Positions 33,846-45,449 are shown, numbered from the stretch's first letter. The stretch: 64,000 bases of DNA from Macrothele yani (GCA_039090855.1 CM076997.1:164516709-164580708), one strand, 5' to 3'. Translations and numbers: made by a program. The notes: generated by a model not told the origin, from the letters alone.

Positions 33846-34640
33846 TTACCGTCAGCTTGTAGGTGAGCCTCTGTCCTGCTCGATGTGACGCAAAGGGTTC
33901 TCTTTTCAATTTCGCAATATTGGGAGTTCGTTTTCGTAAATGTATGTTTCACATAATTCATAAATTTATTTTTCCAACGTAACGATTTTTTTTATTTACT
34001 TTCAGGGAACTTCACTCATTTTCAATGAGTACCAACTTAAAGAAGTTTTCCAAAGTTTTGTGCTGTTCTTGTAGTCTTGAAAGGCGATTTTTTATTTAAT
34101 ATATTTACACATTCATGTAACATTCTGTTTTTTAACGTTGTATCCTTTTTGTCCACGGTCCGAAGCTACATATGTTCTAAATAGGAATGATATTTTACTT
34201 TACTTCCGGTTATTTTTGGCAGCAAGCCTCTCCAATCTTGTGTATGCAAAGCATGGATGGGTACATTATATTCACATAGCGTTTCTCCTTTTTTTTTTTT
34301 CAAATGCTTGATAATTTTGTGACGAAAATATCCATTTTGTACTCATGTAATTCTTATTTGTTTTCCAACACAAATATTTTTAATGTCTTTTCGGACTTCT
34401 GTTTGAAGCGGTATGAAAATTATACAGAAATTATTTCTTGTTATTCATAAGAATGGAGTGAGTGTGTTTCATGACTGTTTGTATTTTCGATTCTTCATGC
34501 GTTAGTGCAGAAATGTTGCTACAAAATGAGTTTCTATAAATACATGAGATTAATTGATTATTTCTTACAGTTCATTAATTATTTATGTAATTTTCCTCTG
34601 ACGATAATCTTCGTCGACGCTGCATTATATTAGGAAATTA
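33846..34640. other. AT-rich region, nothing recognised
   Basis: No coding or repeat signal beyond homopolymer T runs. Confidence 0.5.
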
Positions 34641-34644
34641 GTCC

Positions 34645-35440
34645 CTCTACATATGGCTTTTTTAACATCCACTAAAGCAACACGATGGCGAGGGCGTTCA
34701 TCTTCAACTAACTGGTACCCCAAAAGACTGTGCCCGTGTTGCTGCAGCGCATGCGCAGTCCCACCGTTTCCATCTCCTTTCGGGGTTGCTTCGGTTGCCA
34801 GCTGCGGGCCACTAGTGGCACTTGCGTGGAGGCCCGTAGTTCACAGCGATCCTGTTGGGCCCTCAACGGCTGCCAACTGATGATGTTGTCACCAACGAAT
34901 CGCTACTGCACCGTGAGTGGCAGATTTCAGCCAGCAGTAATCCATCACTGCCAGCTGGTGGCCAGTAGTTTCCCAACACTTGTGTTGTTGCTGGATTGCT
35001 GCGGGGAGTGGAAATCGTTGCAATCTTTGGTGAGACCACAAACCTTCCTCAGTCAATCTGCGATTGACAATTCGTGTCCATACCGAAATATACAAGGGCA
35101 CTCGCTGAATAGTATCCGCTGTGGCCGGCAGTACTGCAAGGGCTACCGCTGATCACGGCAGTTGAGGCGTGCGTTTACATGCACCATTCCCACTACGATG
35201 ACTCATGTTACCTTCCTTGAACTCATTTCATTGAGCAGACTGCTGGTGCAGTCCGGTACGTTGCCGCCGCGGTGTAATTCCGGGACCAACCAGCCGTACG
35301 TAGCCGTATGATGAAGCATTTAGTAAGGGGGTTTGTATAATAGCAGAATTCCCGATGACGTTGTCCCGGAATTCACATACTTTACACATGCTTCGCCTTC
35401 GTGATATCTCCGTAATTGACGTCCACACACATAGGTGTGG
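34645..35440. other. GC-rich block, no gene assigned
   Basis: Higher GC than the surroundings, with GCTGCCAGCTG-type words as at 33265-33620 and an open frame at 34730-35152 (140 codons) that I do not recognise. AATTCCGGGAC (about 35276) and its complement GTCCCGGAATT (about 35362) form an inverted pair. Probably repeat-derived. Confidence 0.35.
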
Positions 35441-35592
35441 AAGACTAATCTTAGCTACGCTTAGTCATTTTCCCGCTTTATCTACTCACTTATCACGTGA
35501 TTGGAGCTAACTGCAATCATTTACATAACCCATCTGTCGACGCAAAACTCTTCAATCTGTATGGCGCCCAAATGACACTTTCTGGTGCGGCG

Positions 35593-35966
35593 TTTTTTTT
35601 TCATTGGAGATTAAAAAACATATTTTTTTGGATCTGGTGGTACAGAGACATGGCAACAAACAGGCAGACATAAACAGGATACAGATATTTCACATCAACA
35701 AGTGCATATTATACATGGTTTACAGCATGCTAAATGTTCAATTTACACAGAGATAGCCAGTGTTAATCAAGTACATATCAAACATATGTTTTACAGTATG
35801 CTGAATGACCGATGTACACAGAGAGCCAGTATTGGACAAGTAACACATTGAGAGCCAGTGCCGAAAGACAAACACAACATTCATGCTTCGCCGGGATTCA
35901 AACCCGGACCCAACTAGGGTGAATAGTCATAAGCCAGTGCCTTAGAACACTACACCACCAGGGCGG
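35593..35966 (-). repeat. Variant SINE, copy V2a
   Basis: The tRNA head (CCGCCCTGGTGGTGTAGTGT, B-box GGGTTTGAATCCCGG) and final tail trace belong to the main family. The body is replaced by two imperfect 72 bp tandem units, each with CATGGTTTACAGCATGCTRA- and ACACAGAGA-like words. It ends in an A tract (T run 35593-35601). Confidence 0.65.
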
Positions 35967-36153
35967 CAAATATTGTAGAGGTCTTTAACAGTAATAGAAC
36001 TACAATTTGTATCTGCATATTGTTGCATTCCGTAGGTTTTTATGGTACGGTGGTTTCTCACAAGCCTAATATCAGTCCTGGGAATTCTCAGTGACATACG
36101 AATTACCTGCATAGTGTTGCATTCCTTTGGTTTCCGTGGCCTGGTATGGCAGG

Positions 36154-36496
36154 TTTTTTTTTTTTTTTTTTTTTTATTGAGGGTTTTTAAAAATTATTTA
36201 TCCCAGGTACACATACAACTTGAATTCATACATTGGTCGTGGTTAACACATTGTATATCTCAAATTCAGACAAATACAGTATTGTGCGTCACAAGGTACG
36301 AATATTATACAATACATTGAACTCATCAAAGTACATATCGAACATGTGATACATTACACCAGATTTGCAAATATTAGAAAGTCAGTGCCGAAAAACAAAT
36401 TCAGACATCCATGCCTTATCCGGGATTCAGACCTAGACCCCTCCGTTGGGTGAATTATCTGAAGCTACTGCTTAGACCACAGCGCCACCGTGGCGG
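36154..36496 (-). repeat. Variant SINE, copy V2b
   Basis: Minus-strand head CCGCCACGGTGGCGCTGTGG, B-box relic, AT-rich variant body and a 22-base A tract. It abuts copy V2c, which it may interrupt. Confidence 0.6.
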
Positions 36497-36827
36497 AAAC
36501 AGGCAGACATAAACAAGACACAGATATTTCACAGCAACAAGTACAAATCATACATGGTTTAGAGCATGCCAATTGATCAATTTACACATATATAGACAGT
36601 GTTGATCATGTAACATATTGTGAACAAGTATACATCAAACATGGATTTGAAAGTATGCTAAATGAACAATGTACACAGATATCCAGTGTTGGACAAGGGA
36701 CATATTGAGAGAAAGTGCCGAAAGACAAACGCAAACATTCATGCCTCACCGGTATTCGAATCCGGACCAAATTAGGGCGAACGATCAGAAGCCAGCGTCT
36801 TAGAATACTGCGCAACCGGGTGGCATG
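36497..36827 (-). repeat. Variant SINE, copy V2c
   Basis: Head CCACCCGGTTGCGCAGTATT on the minus strand, B-box GGATTCGAATACCGG, and the same tandem body words as V2a (CATGGTTTAGAGCATGCC). No A tract at its end, consistent with disruption by V2b. Confidence 0.6.
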
Positions 36828-37079
36828 GCGTTTTCTATTTGATCAACCTTTCATTCAAATGTGAGACAAAATCATGACATACAAAACATTTAACCACGCG
36901 CTGTAAAAAAAGAATAGAAGTCAGTAAATGCTACCATTCCGCAATACAGTATAGCGTATGTTGGATATTTTCTGAGATAATTATGGATTAGTATTTTGAC
37001 ACTGGTATGAACCAGCAAAGCGATTGAAACAGCTCACAAGGTGGATTTATTACAATTCCCTGATGCTCTCTTTACCGAG

Positions 37080-37345
37080 ACTTCACCACACCACTTGAAC
37101 CATGTTAAAATGTATCTTCACCAAATGATCTTTTTAACGGATTATTAATTTCACCGAAACGTCTCGATCACTTTACTGAAGGGTTTTTTCGTCAAATAAA
37201 GCTCTTTTTGCCAAAAGATCCTTCAACGGGTTTTTCATTTCACCTTTATGATCACTTTTAGCGAAGAATCGTTTCGCTAAAAGAGTTCTATTGTACCGAA
37301 AGATATTTTTTTCGGATTTTTAATTTTACCGAAGTGTCAATTTCT
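37080..37345 (+). repeat. TTTCACCGAAA-type repeat, left member of an inverted pair
   Basis: Short AT-rich units recur with CACCGAAA, TTACCGAA, GATCACTTT and TTTCGCTAAAAG. The same words occur in reverse complement at 40985-41335. Confidence 0.5.
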
Positions 37346-37358
37346 CGAGAAGTTTGTA

Positions 37359-38896
37359 CACTGGTGTGCAAAAATTAAGGTCGAAGAGGAGAAATTAGCA
37401 TAACAAAGGAACGAACAGGCAGAACGGACCGAAAGACCATTCAAGAGATAGACTAGGGTCCGGTACGGTAGGGCATTCGCATATATGCAGCATGACGTAG
37501 GGGGTGTCGGAAGGGTATAAAGCACACGGGCGGTGTACGCTCAGCAATTCAGTGAAAGTTATTGCACGGTGTACATCGGTTTGAACGACGTCGAGTTGCT
37601 GCCACCGTGTGATATGGCCAACAGACAATCCTGTGGACGACATCTGGATGACTTTACCCGAGTTCGCGTAATTGGGAAGTTGGAAGAAGGCTGAAGTGTA
37701 ACTAGTGTGGCAGAGGAGTTCGAGATCTCTCACAGCATCGTTTCACGAGCTCGGAGAGCATTTCAAACGACAGGAACAGCTGTCCAAGAGTTCAGCAGTG
37801 GTCGTCCACGAGCAACCACGGCGGCGGACGACCGGAATATTGTCCTACAGGCGAGAAGAGACAGACGACAGACAGCGGGAGAAATCGCAAGGCACATGCA
37901 ACAGACAACTGGAGGTCCGTTATCGCGTTTTACCGTGTCCAGGAGTCTGCACAAAGGTGGTCTATTTGCACGACGATCAGTACAGTGTGTGCCATTAACG
38001 CCTGCTCATCGGAGACGGCGGTTTCTGTGGTGCCAGGAACACAAGAACTGGACACATCAGCAATGGGGTCGAGTTCTCTTTACGGATGGGAACCAATTTA
38101 GTCTGACGAACGATTCTGGACGTATACACATCTGGAGAGAGCAGGGAACACGAAATCACACCTCCAACATCATCGAAAGGGAGCGGTTTCGAGATGGCGT
38201 AGTTCTTGTTTGGGCGGTATCACGCTTGACAGCCGTACGGACCTCCACATCTTCCAAGGAGGTTCAGTTACTGGTGTCCGCTATTGTACCGAGGTTCTCC
38301 TGCCTCACGTGCGTCTGTTTAGAGGTGCTGTGGGTCCTGAGTTCCTCTTCATGGACGACAACGCTACACCTCATCGTACATTTGGCTGTCGCAGAGCTGT
38401 TGGAGAGTGAAGATATTCAACGCATGGATTAGCCCGCAAGATCCCCGGACCTAAATCCAATCGAACACGTGTGGGACCTTCTCGGCAGACGCTTGGCAGC
38501 AGTTGCCAGCAACGATTCTGCCGCTGCGATTGGCGCTACAAGAGGAATGGGCCGTGATGCCTCAACAGCTCCTTGACAACCTCGTCCTCAGCATGGACAG
38601 ACGTTGTAAATCCTGCAACGCAGTCAGGATCCCTACTAAAGACTGGATTTTTCTTTGCATCCGCCTGCCACATGGACGTTTCTGTCTTCTGTCCAGTTGT
38701 GCTCGAAGCTACCTTTTCAATATAGTGCCTTTGTATCTTTTGGATTCCTTGTTTGGATTGTTTGGACGGTTTTGCTCACTTGTCCCATATTCTTACATCT
38801 TGGGGATCTTATGATATGATTTGAATCGAGGTGGAGCACTTCAGCACGACGTTACATTCGAAAAACACTCTCGTCCTTAATTTTTACACGCCAGTG
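37359..38896 (+). mobile_element. Tc1-like DNA transposon (Tc1-F), near-complete
   Basis: Inverted repeats of about 30 bp: CACTGGTGTGCAAAAATTAA at 37359 and the complement CACTGGCGTGTAAAAATTAA ending at 38896, with TA on each side (37357-37358, 38897-38898). 1538 bp. Best preserved transposon in the window. Confidence 0.92.
37614..38640 (+). pseudogene. Tc1-like transposase with few lesions
   Basis: Start at ATG 37614 (MANRQSCGRHLDD). An in-frame TGA at 37692 replaces codon 27. From there SVTSVAEEFEISHSIVSRAR (first HTH), SGRPRATTAADDR, second HTH LSRFTVSRSLHKGGL, then VLFTDGNQFSL (first Asp; the usual neighbouring Glu is Gly). A frameshift near 38215 leads to GGITLDSRTDLHI and FMDDNATPHRT (second Asp), another near 38395 returns to the first frame, and RMD-stop-PARSPDLNPIEHVWD holds the third acidic residue. 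The TAG at 38430 most likely replaced a Trp codon. Otherwise length is normal for Tc1. Confidence 0.9.
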
Positions 38897-38939
38897 TATT
38901 TTACAACATCATTCTTTGTAGTGCAGTTCTTTCTAGGAT

Positions 38940-40245
38940 ATACAAGTGAGAGTCAAATGGGATACTTAAATAATTTTTCCCATAACTTATTGAACAAAAG
39001 TGATACACATCTGTGTCATGTTTCAGTGTAATCTCCATTTTTTGCAATACAACTCCTCGAGCGCTTACAAAATGCATAAATTCCTGTAGAAAAAGTTATT
39101 TCGGAGTATGTGTAGCCACCACCTACAGGACCTTTTCAGCGGACCTGAAAATCTTTACTCCCATCTCATATTTGAGTGATGAAAGGATGTTTTAATCATA
39201 TGAGGCAAGGTTTGGTGTATACGTCGGATGTGGAAGGCACTCGAAGTGCAAGTCGTGTATGGTTACAATCGTTGCACGTGCAGTATGGGGCCGAGATTTG
39301 TCATGTTGCAACAAAACACCAGTACTCAGAAGTCGAGGTCGTTTGGATTTGGTGGCAGATCTATGATGATTCCTGATAAAATCTGTATATATGTCATTGG
39401 TTAAAGCATTCCTTATGGGGCAAGTAATACTTCAAAATCACGCCTCATTCAATGCAAAAAAGACTCAGCATAACCTTCTTTGCAGTTGGATGCGTGCGGG
39501 ACTTCTTCGGTTTTGGTGAGGAGAGATGGCGCCTATCCTTGCTCGCTCTCCTAGTTTCTAGCTGATATTAGTGAACCCAGATTTTGTATCCAGTTACAGT
39601 TCTCTGTAGGAATCCATCGCCTTGTGCTTCAAAGCGCCGGAACAGTTCTTGACAAACATCAAATGTTTTGATTCAACACGTCGTTGCCTTAATTATAACA
39701 TCAGCTGGCGTGTCACCCATCTTGCGAACACTTTGTTGAACTGGAGCACATCATGGATGATGTGGTGCGCTGAATCAAGACTGATGTTCGAAATTGCGGC
39801 TATTTCATCCACCGTCAATCGGCAATTTCTCACCACAATGACATCAACTACTGTATTGGGCTCTGGTGTCACTCCTCTGAGGGCCTGACCTGGTCGAGGA
39901 GAATCTGTCATAAAACTCACGCCTTTTCTGAACTTTCTAGTCTATTCGTACACTTGCTGGAGTGACAGACAGGCATCAATATAACGCAACTTCATTCGAC
40001 GATGAATTTTAATAGGTTTCACTCCTTCACTACTCACGTTGCTCCTGTTTGCTGCATGTCTCAGGTGGGGCGACCATTTTACATTGCTACTGTGACCTTG
40101 CTAAGCTTGTCTGCACCGTGCTGCCTCCTCTAGGAAAATGTTTTTGCCATTGGTAACAATATTGCCAAGTTAAAGAACAATGACACTGTATTTTGAATTT
40201 TTTATTGCACTTTTTTAGGTTTTCCTTTGACTCATGTTATATTTA
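38940..40245 (-). mobile_element. mariner-like DNA transposon
   Basis: Left GAGTCAAATGGGATACTTAA and right (complement) GAGTCAAAGGAAAACCTAAA form imperfect inverted repeats. Length 1.3 kb is typical for mariner. It sits 43 bp from Tc1-F. Confidence 0.75.
39020..40077 (-). pseudogene. mariner-like transposase, broken
   Basis: Start at ATG 40077 (MVAPPETCSKQEQRE). Traces of the mariner HTH follow (IHRRMKLRYIDACLSLQQVY), then DSPRPGQALRGV and RLTVDEIAAISNISLDSAHH with a VFARWVTRQL segment (39920-39693). The catalytic domain (39690-39100) is full of stops; PKPKKSRTHPTAKKVMLSLF and the end SCIAKNGDY are still legible. Inactive. Confidence 0.75.
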
Positions 40246-40984
40246 TTCATTGCATTTCATATATTTGATTACCCTCTGCAAATGCTTTCGTAGATGTTCT
40301 TAGAAATTTTCTTTTTCGCAATCGTTCTGAAACACAGGTTGTTTGGATGTAGTCTTAAGATGATAGCTTTAACCAAGGTGAATAAAGTAATTCCTATTAA
40401 AACCAAATCTATATTTTTAAAAACATATGAAAATAATTATTAATTAATAATAAATAGACATTCTGCTAAATTGCTTATGTTTTGTGGCCCCAAAATGAAA
40501 GATAGTCACGCTCTTTCCGCCAATTTTAAAACGATTATTGTTTGCGACTACGTTCCGAAGAAGTTTAATGAAACACATGTTTGTGAACATAATATCGAAT
40601 AAATTCTGAGGTACATCGCAACCGCAGTGTTCATATCTAATAAAATACAGCAATAATGGCTTTGCTAACTCTTTTATTTTAGTTTTGCCACACTACAAGG
40701 AAAGAAGTCCTCAAAAAATGAATTATTACCTAAATATTTCAATCATTAGGTTTTTCCGAGTTGAAAGAAAAACGTTGCTATAAACTAATATTTTCAAAGT
40801 TTGTTGTGGTTCTTCATATTATATGCCATGCCACTCGCCACTACTAAAAAGTAAAAAATAATTTAATAAGGTTAAGTATGCAGTTAAGATTATTTCAAAA
40901 GTACAATAATACAATTTAATTTCAGTTCTTTATTGAAAGGTATTTAGTACACGTTTTAATTAGATGTAACTAATCATTTCGATA
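40246..40984. other. AT-rich region, nothing recognised
   Basis: No ORF above 70 codons with a motif, no repeat recognised. Confidence 0.5.
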
Positions 40985-41335
40985 TATTTATCATTCCGTT
41001 AAGTTATTTTTCCTACGAAAAAGATCGAATGGATTTTTCTACGAAACGGCGATTCGGTACAAAGAACATTTTGAAAGGAATTTATTCTCTGTAAAAATTA
41101 TATTCCGGTAAGGAGAACTCATTTTGCGAAACAATTTTTCGGTAAAGTGATCATAGTGTTTTGGTGAAATGAAGAATCTGTTAAAAGGATCTTTCGGTAA
41201 AGAGACTTTTTTTGGTGAAACAATCATTAGGTAAAATGATCAAGACTTTTCGGTGTAATTAAAAATATTTAAAAAATATATTTTAGTCAAGATACTCATG
41301 AAAGTTACGGTAAAACGGCATTTCGGTGAATTTAC
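40985..41335 (-). repeat. TTTCGGTAAA-type repeat, right member of an inverted pair
   Basis: Units with TTTCGGTAAAGTGATCA, GGTGAAATGAAGAATCTGTT and TTTCGGTAAAGAGAC are the complement of words at 37080-37345. Confidence 0.5.
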
Positions 41336-41382
41336 GAACTGAACGTTACTTCCGTGGGTCAAACACATGTGTTTTCCAGAAT

Positions 41383-41460
41383 TTTAAAATATTTCCGGAA
41401 ACCATGCGTTTTCCGGAATTTAAGAATTTTCCGGAATCCATGCGTTTTCCGGAATTTGAG
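41383..41460 (+). repeat. Short tandem repeat with TTCCGGAA words
   Basis: CCATGCGTTTTCCGGAATTT occurs twice about 40 bp apart, preceded by a related TTCCAGAATTT unit. Confidence 0.7.
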
Positions 41461-41774
41461 TTAGGGCCCAACAAGATGTTTGTTCAGAGGCCCGTACCTC
41501 TGATAACTTGGCGAACGAGGTAGAGAATCAGTCTTGGGCGAAACAGCACTATACCGATGCTAAGCATTTGTTGCGAAGATCCAAGTGAGATCTTCCACTC
41601 GTTTCCAGAACAGTTGAATTATCGATAGTTTTTGCTTATCTGGAACCTAGCGGCAATAAAGAAGTGTAAAACAATGCCGCACTGGGTACTGCCCCTCACT
41701 ATTTAATAAAACAAAACAAAATAAAGCTTTTTTTCTCATTGTTTCCTCGTTGTCGAGGCGAACCGTTGTGTTGC

Positions 41775-42440
41775 AATAACAAGTTAGTAAAATCATGCAA
41801 TGCATTGATTATAATACGCTTTCCAACATACCAGAAATCATTACTCAAGTTACGAGGATAATGGCTATGGAATAAATCTCGGTCCTGTGACCTGACCTTT
41901 GATCCAATTTCGATGATATATATTCCACAGAACCGGTTTGGTATACCTCCGAAATAACATGATAAAATTTTGTCCCAATCATAGCATTTTTACGTAAGTT
42001 ATGACGCATAAGGGCTATGGAATAGATCCCGCTCCTGTGTCCTAACCTTTGACCCCATTTCGCCCATTTTCAACAGAATTCGGCCCCAGGCAAGACCCTA
42101 AAACATACTAACATTTCATCCAAATCGAAGCATGTTTACATAAGTTATGACGCATAATGGCGATGGAAGTGATTCCGCTTCTATGTCCTGACCTTTGACC
42201 CTATTTCTCCCATTTTCAATAAGGTTTGTCGCCAGATGGTTCCCTACCACATACTAAAAGTTCATCGAAATCGAATCTTTTTTACGTTAGTTATTACGCA
42301 TAACAGCAGTGGAATGAATCCCGCTCCTTTGTACTGACCTTTGACCCCATTTCGTTTACTTTAAATAGGGTTCCTTCCCAGGTGATCCCCTACCAGATAC
42401 TAAAATTTAATCGAAATAGAACGATTGTTATGCCAGTTAT
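41775..42440 (+). repeat. DR1-bearing tandem repeat, copy A
   Basis: Begins AACAAGTTAGTAAAATCATG, TACGCTTTCCAAC at 41815-41827, then about four to five units of roughly 145 bp. DR1-like TGACCTTTGACCC motifs are at about 41893, 42043 (one mismatch), 42189 and 42335. It ends near CCTGCGGTCGGACATACGCA. Confidence 0.8.
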
Positions 42441-42817
42441 CCTGCGGTCGGACATACGCACACAACGCGGGACGTAATGAGGCAGATGGGAATAGCGACC
42501 ATCTGCTTGCCGCAAGTGAAACGTCATAAAACTTTAATAGGATCCACACACAATGCGTGACGTAATGAGACAGATGGCGTGACCGCGCGCCAACGTTCTC
42601 AACGGCGAGATTATATCGTCATAAGATTTCTAAGCATTGGTAATATTAATGGAACAACGCCATCACTGAAAACGTTATAATTCGGGGAGGTTATTTAACC
42701 CACTAAACGAATTCTACTAAATTCGAGATGAAGCTAAATCGATTTCTAGTACCAGAAAACGGTAGGTTAAAAACTTTCATCAAAATTCTTAGAGCAGTTT
42801 TCAAAATAAAATGTACA

Positions 42818-42841
42818 TACATGCATACATACATACATACA
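42818..42841. repeat. (CATA)n microsatellite
   Basis: About five ACATACATGCATACATACAT-type tetranucleotides directly left of the foldback element. Confidence 0.85.
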
Positions 42842-42857
42842 AGAATTGCTACGTTAA

Positions 42858-43461
42858 GGTGGACGTCAAGTAATTTTGCTTCCTATACTTCCAATGGAAA
42901 AACTTCTGTACACATTTTCTTCACAATTAATGCGTTCCCAAGGATGAAAATTTGAACATCGATTAAAATATCTTCATTTTATAACTTGCAATACTTAATA
43001 TTTTCCAAAACATAACCATATTTATGCAATTCAACATTTGTTTGTCTATTGACGTCATGAAAATACAGGTCGGGCCATCTTTTTTCTGGACAATTAATGC
43101 GTTCACAAGGATGAAAATTTGAACATCGATTAAAATAGCTTCATTTCATAACTTGGAATACTTAATATTTTCTAAACCATAACCGTAATTATTCAATCCA
43201 ACATTTTTTGTCCACTGACGTCATCAAAGTACAGGTCGCGCCATCTTTTCTCTGGTTTCAACACCCCCAAAAGAAACGTTATTGATTTTTAATATAATTA
43301 TGGTTATGTTTTAGAAAATATTAAGTTTTCCAAGTTATAATATGAAGTTATTTTAATCGATGTTCAAATTTTCATCCTTGGAAACACATTAATTGTGAAG
43401 GAAATGTTTACAAAAGTTTTTCCATTGGAAGTATAGGAAGCAAAATTACTTGACGTCCACC
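42858..43461. mobile_element. Foldback element flanked by TTAA
   Basis: Outer arms start GGTGGACGTCAAGTAATTTT and end with its complement, remaining near-perfect for about 160 bp. TTAA lies directly outside both ends (42854-42857, 43462-43465). The centre repeats part of the arm in direct orientation (ATGAAAATTTGAACATCGAT at about 42943 and 43108). No ORF. TTAA duplication is characteristic of piggyBac-type insertion, though the terminal bases are not the usual CCC. Confidence 0.8.
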
Positions 43462-43465
43462 TTAA

Positions 43466-43980
43466 TAATATCGGATAAGGGCAATGGAATGGATCGCAAT
43501 CCTATGTCCTGACCTTTGACCACATTTCGTCCATTTTCAATAGGGTTCGTCCTCAGGTGGTCCCCTACTACATACTGAATTTTCATCGAAATCGAACCAT
43601 TTTTACGCACGTTATGACGCATAAGGGCAATGGAATGCATCCCGATCTTATGTCCTGACCTTTGACCCCACTTCACCCATTTTAAATACGGTTCGTCCCC
43701 AGGCGGTCTACTACATAGTAAACTTTCATTGAAATCGAACCATATTTACGCAAGTTATGTCGCATAACGGCAATGGAATGATCCCGCTCCTACGTCGTGA
43801 CCTTTGACCCCATTTGTCCCATTTTCAATAGGGTTCGTCCCCCGGTAGTCCCCTACCACATAGTAAAATTTAATCGAAATCGAACCATTTTTACGCCAGT
43901 TATCGTGCGGACAGGCAAAGGGACGGACTGACAAAGCTGGAGCATATACGCTTCTTCAACTTACGGTTGGAAAGCGTAAA
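43466..43980 (+). repeat. DR1-bearing tandem repeat, copy B
   Basis: Roughly 3.5 units with DR1-like motifs at about 43510, 43656 and 43799, then GTGCGGACAGGCAAAGGGAC, CAAAGCTGGAGCATATACGC and GTTGGAAAGCGTA (43966-43978), the complement of the left-end TACGCTTTCCAAC. The left end is missing at the foldback element. Confidence 0.8.
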
Positions 43981-44230
43981 CAAGAAGTGAGGTATTCTAC
44001 CATAGAGTATGAAAGATTCAGGGAAATGAGGAAGTCATTTTTTTTTTATGAACCTGGCGGTCACTGCTTGCTCATCAAACGCAAAACTAATTCATCAATA
44101 GTTTCTAGAAGGTGATAAATTATTGCAACACAGGAGCGCTGCACTTGATCAGACATGATTTGCAGAAACTTCACAAACGACAGCCAAATTTTATTATTGC
44201 TAGGGTCTGACACTACTAAATGACACAATG

Positions 44231-44436
44231 TTTTTGTTTGGAGGTGAAAAGATATCGTGAGCTACTCGGAGAATATTAGCAGTCGTCCGTTTCTAATATA
44301 GGGATACTTGCCAAGGAAGGGAGAGAGCCAGTGCCCTAAGCCAAACACAACATTCATGCCTCACTGGAATTCGAACACCGATCCATCACGGCTGAAGTCT
44401 GAAGCCAGAGCTAAGGCTCCTGCGCTACTAGGGCGG
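44231..44436 (-). repeat. Decayed SINE (main family)
   Basis: Minus-strand head CCGCCCTAGTAGCGCAGGAG, B-box relic GTGTTCGAATTCCAG, body ATGTTGTGTTTGGCTTAG and GGCACTGGCTCTCTCCCTTC, tail GAGTAGCTCACGATATC. Confidence 0.8.
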
Positions 44437-44719
44437 AACGGGAAATATATGCAGAGCAATTGTTCAGAAACCGAAAGAATAGGGTTCAGTAACTTTTCCA
44501 TGCGTTTTTCAATCCCTTAAGTTTTCCTTTCTTGATCACCATTTGTATCGATACGATCTCTTTCTATATAGGAAAACGTTTGTGCTCTAGAAAGCTGAAG
44601 GAAACGTCTTTCATACTCTTTTTAACGCTTCGAGTAAAAAAAAATCAAATTAGAAAATGCATTTTAGGTAGTTTGTTGAAATATATTGAGTTTTTTGGTT
44701 AAAAAAAATTGCTTTACAT

Positions 44720-45449
44720 CAGGAGTCGGCAACCTTATATATATTATATTTATTATATATTAGTATATATATATATAATAATAATGGTACAATTTTCAAG
44801 AGTATTATGCCATTATGTCTTAAAAGAAAAGTGTTTGATCAATGCCTCCTTCCAGTGCTTACGTATGGTGCAGAGACGTGGACCTTAACTAAAAGATACA
44901 TACAAGACTGCAGACAACTCAAAGAGCATGGAGAGGTGCATGCTTGGTGTAACCAGGAGAGATAAAAAAGGAACACGCCGATAAGAAAATGACAAGGGTG
45001 GAAGAGATCATGATCTGAGTAAAATCCCTGAAATGGCAAAGGGCTGGGCATATTGCCAGAAAGACAGACCATCGATGGATAGCCGAAATTTTAGACTGTA
45101 TTCCAAGGGACAGGAAAAGACCCAGAAGAAGACCACATGGGAGATGGGTGGATGAAATTCGAAAGTATGCGGGAGTAACGTGCAGGAGAATGGCACAAGA
45201 CAGACCGTTGAAGAAGAAACTTGGGGAGAATTTCGTCCAGCAGTGAATTGATAATGGTTGACAATGATGATGATGATATTAGTATATAATACACATTTAT
45301 TATGTATTTATATCGAATGGAGCCCACTTTCGATTTTTAGCTGTCTTTATAGTATAGTAAGGTCATTTTAAAATAAAAAATAAGGTTATCGGCAAGGCGT
45401 CCACTGGCCGCATAATGAAACAGGGCAAGCCGCAGGTTGACGACCCCTG
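44720..45449. mobile_element. Non-autonomous hAT transposon carrying an RTE fragment
   Basis: Ends CAGGAGTCGGCAACCTT (44720) and AGGTTGACGACCCCTG (to 45449) are imperfect inverted repeats of the common hAT type. A perfect 8 bp target duplication CTTTACAT is at 44712-44719 and 45450-45457, the length typical of hAT. No transposase inside; the interior is AT repeats and an RTE insertion. Confidence 0.9.
44815..45275 (+). pseudogene. 5'-truncated RTE-like LINE: C-terminal end of ORF2
   Basis: Across frames: KVFDQCLLPVLTYGAETWTL, LQTTQRAWR, VKSLKWQRAGHIARKTDHRW, ILDCIPRDRKRPRRRPHGRW, VDEIRKYAGVTCRRMAQDRP and ENFVQQ-stop. This order is that of the region after the RT domain in RTE-like LINEs. It is followed by a short GATGATGATGATAT tail, also typical. 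Inserted within the hAT element. Confidence 0.75.

Noticed and set aside
34730..35152. 140-codon ORF in a GC-rich block
   Set aside because: Repeat-like words shared with 33265-33620 and no recognisable domain.
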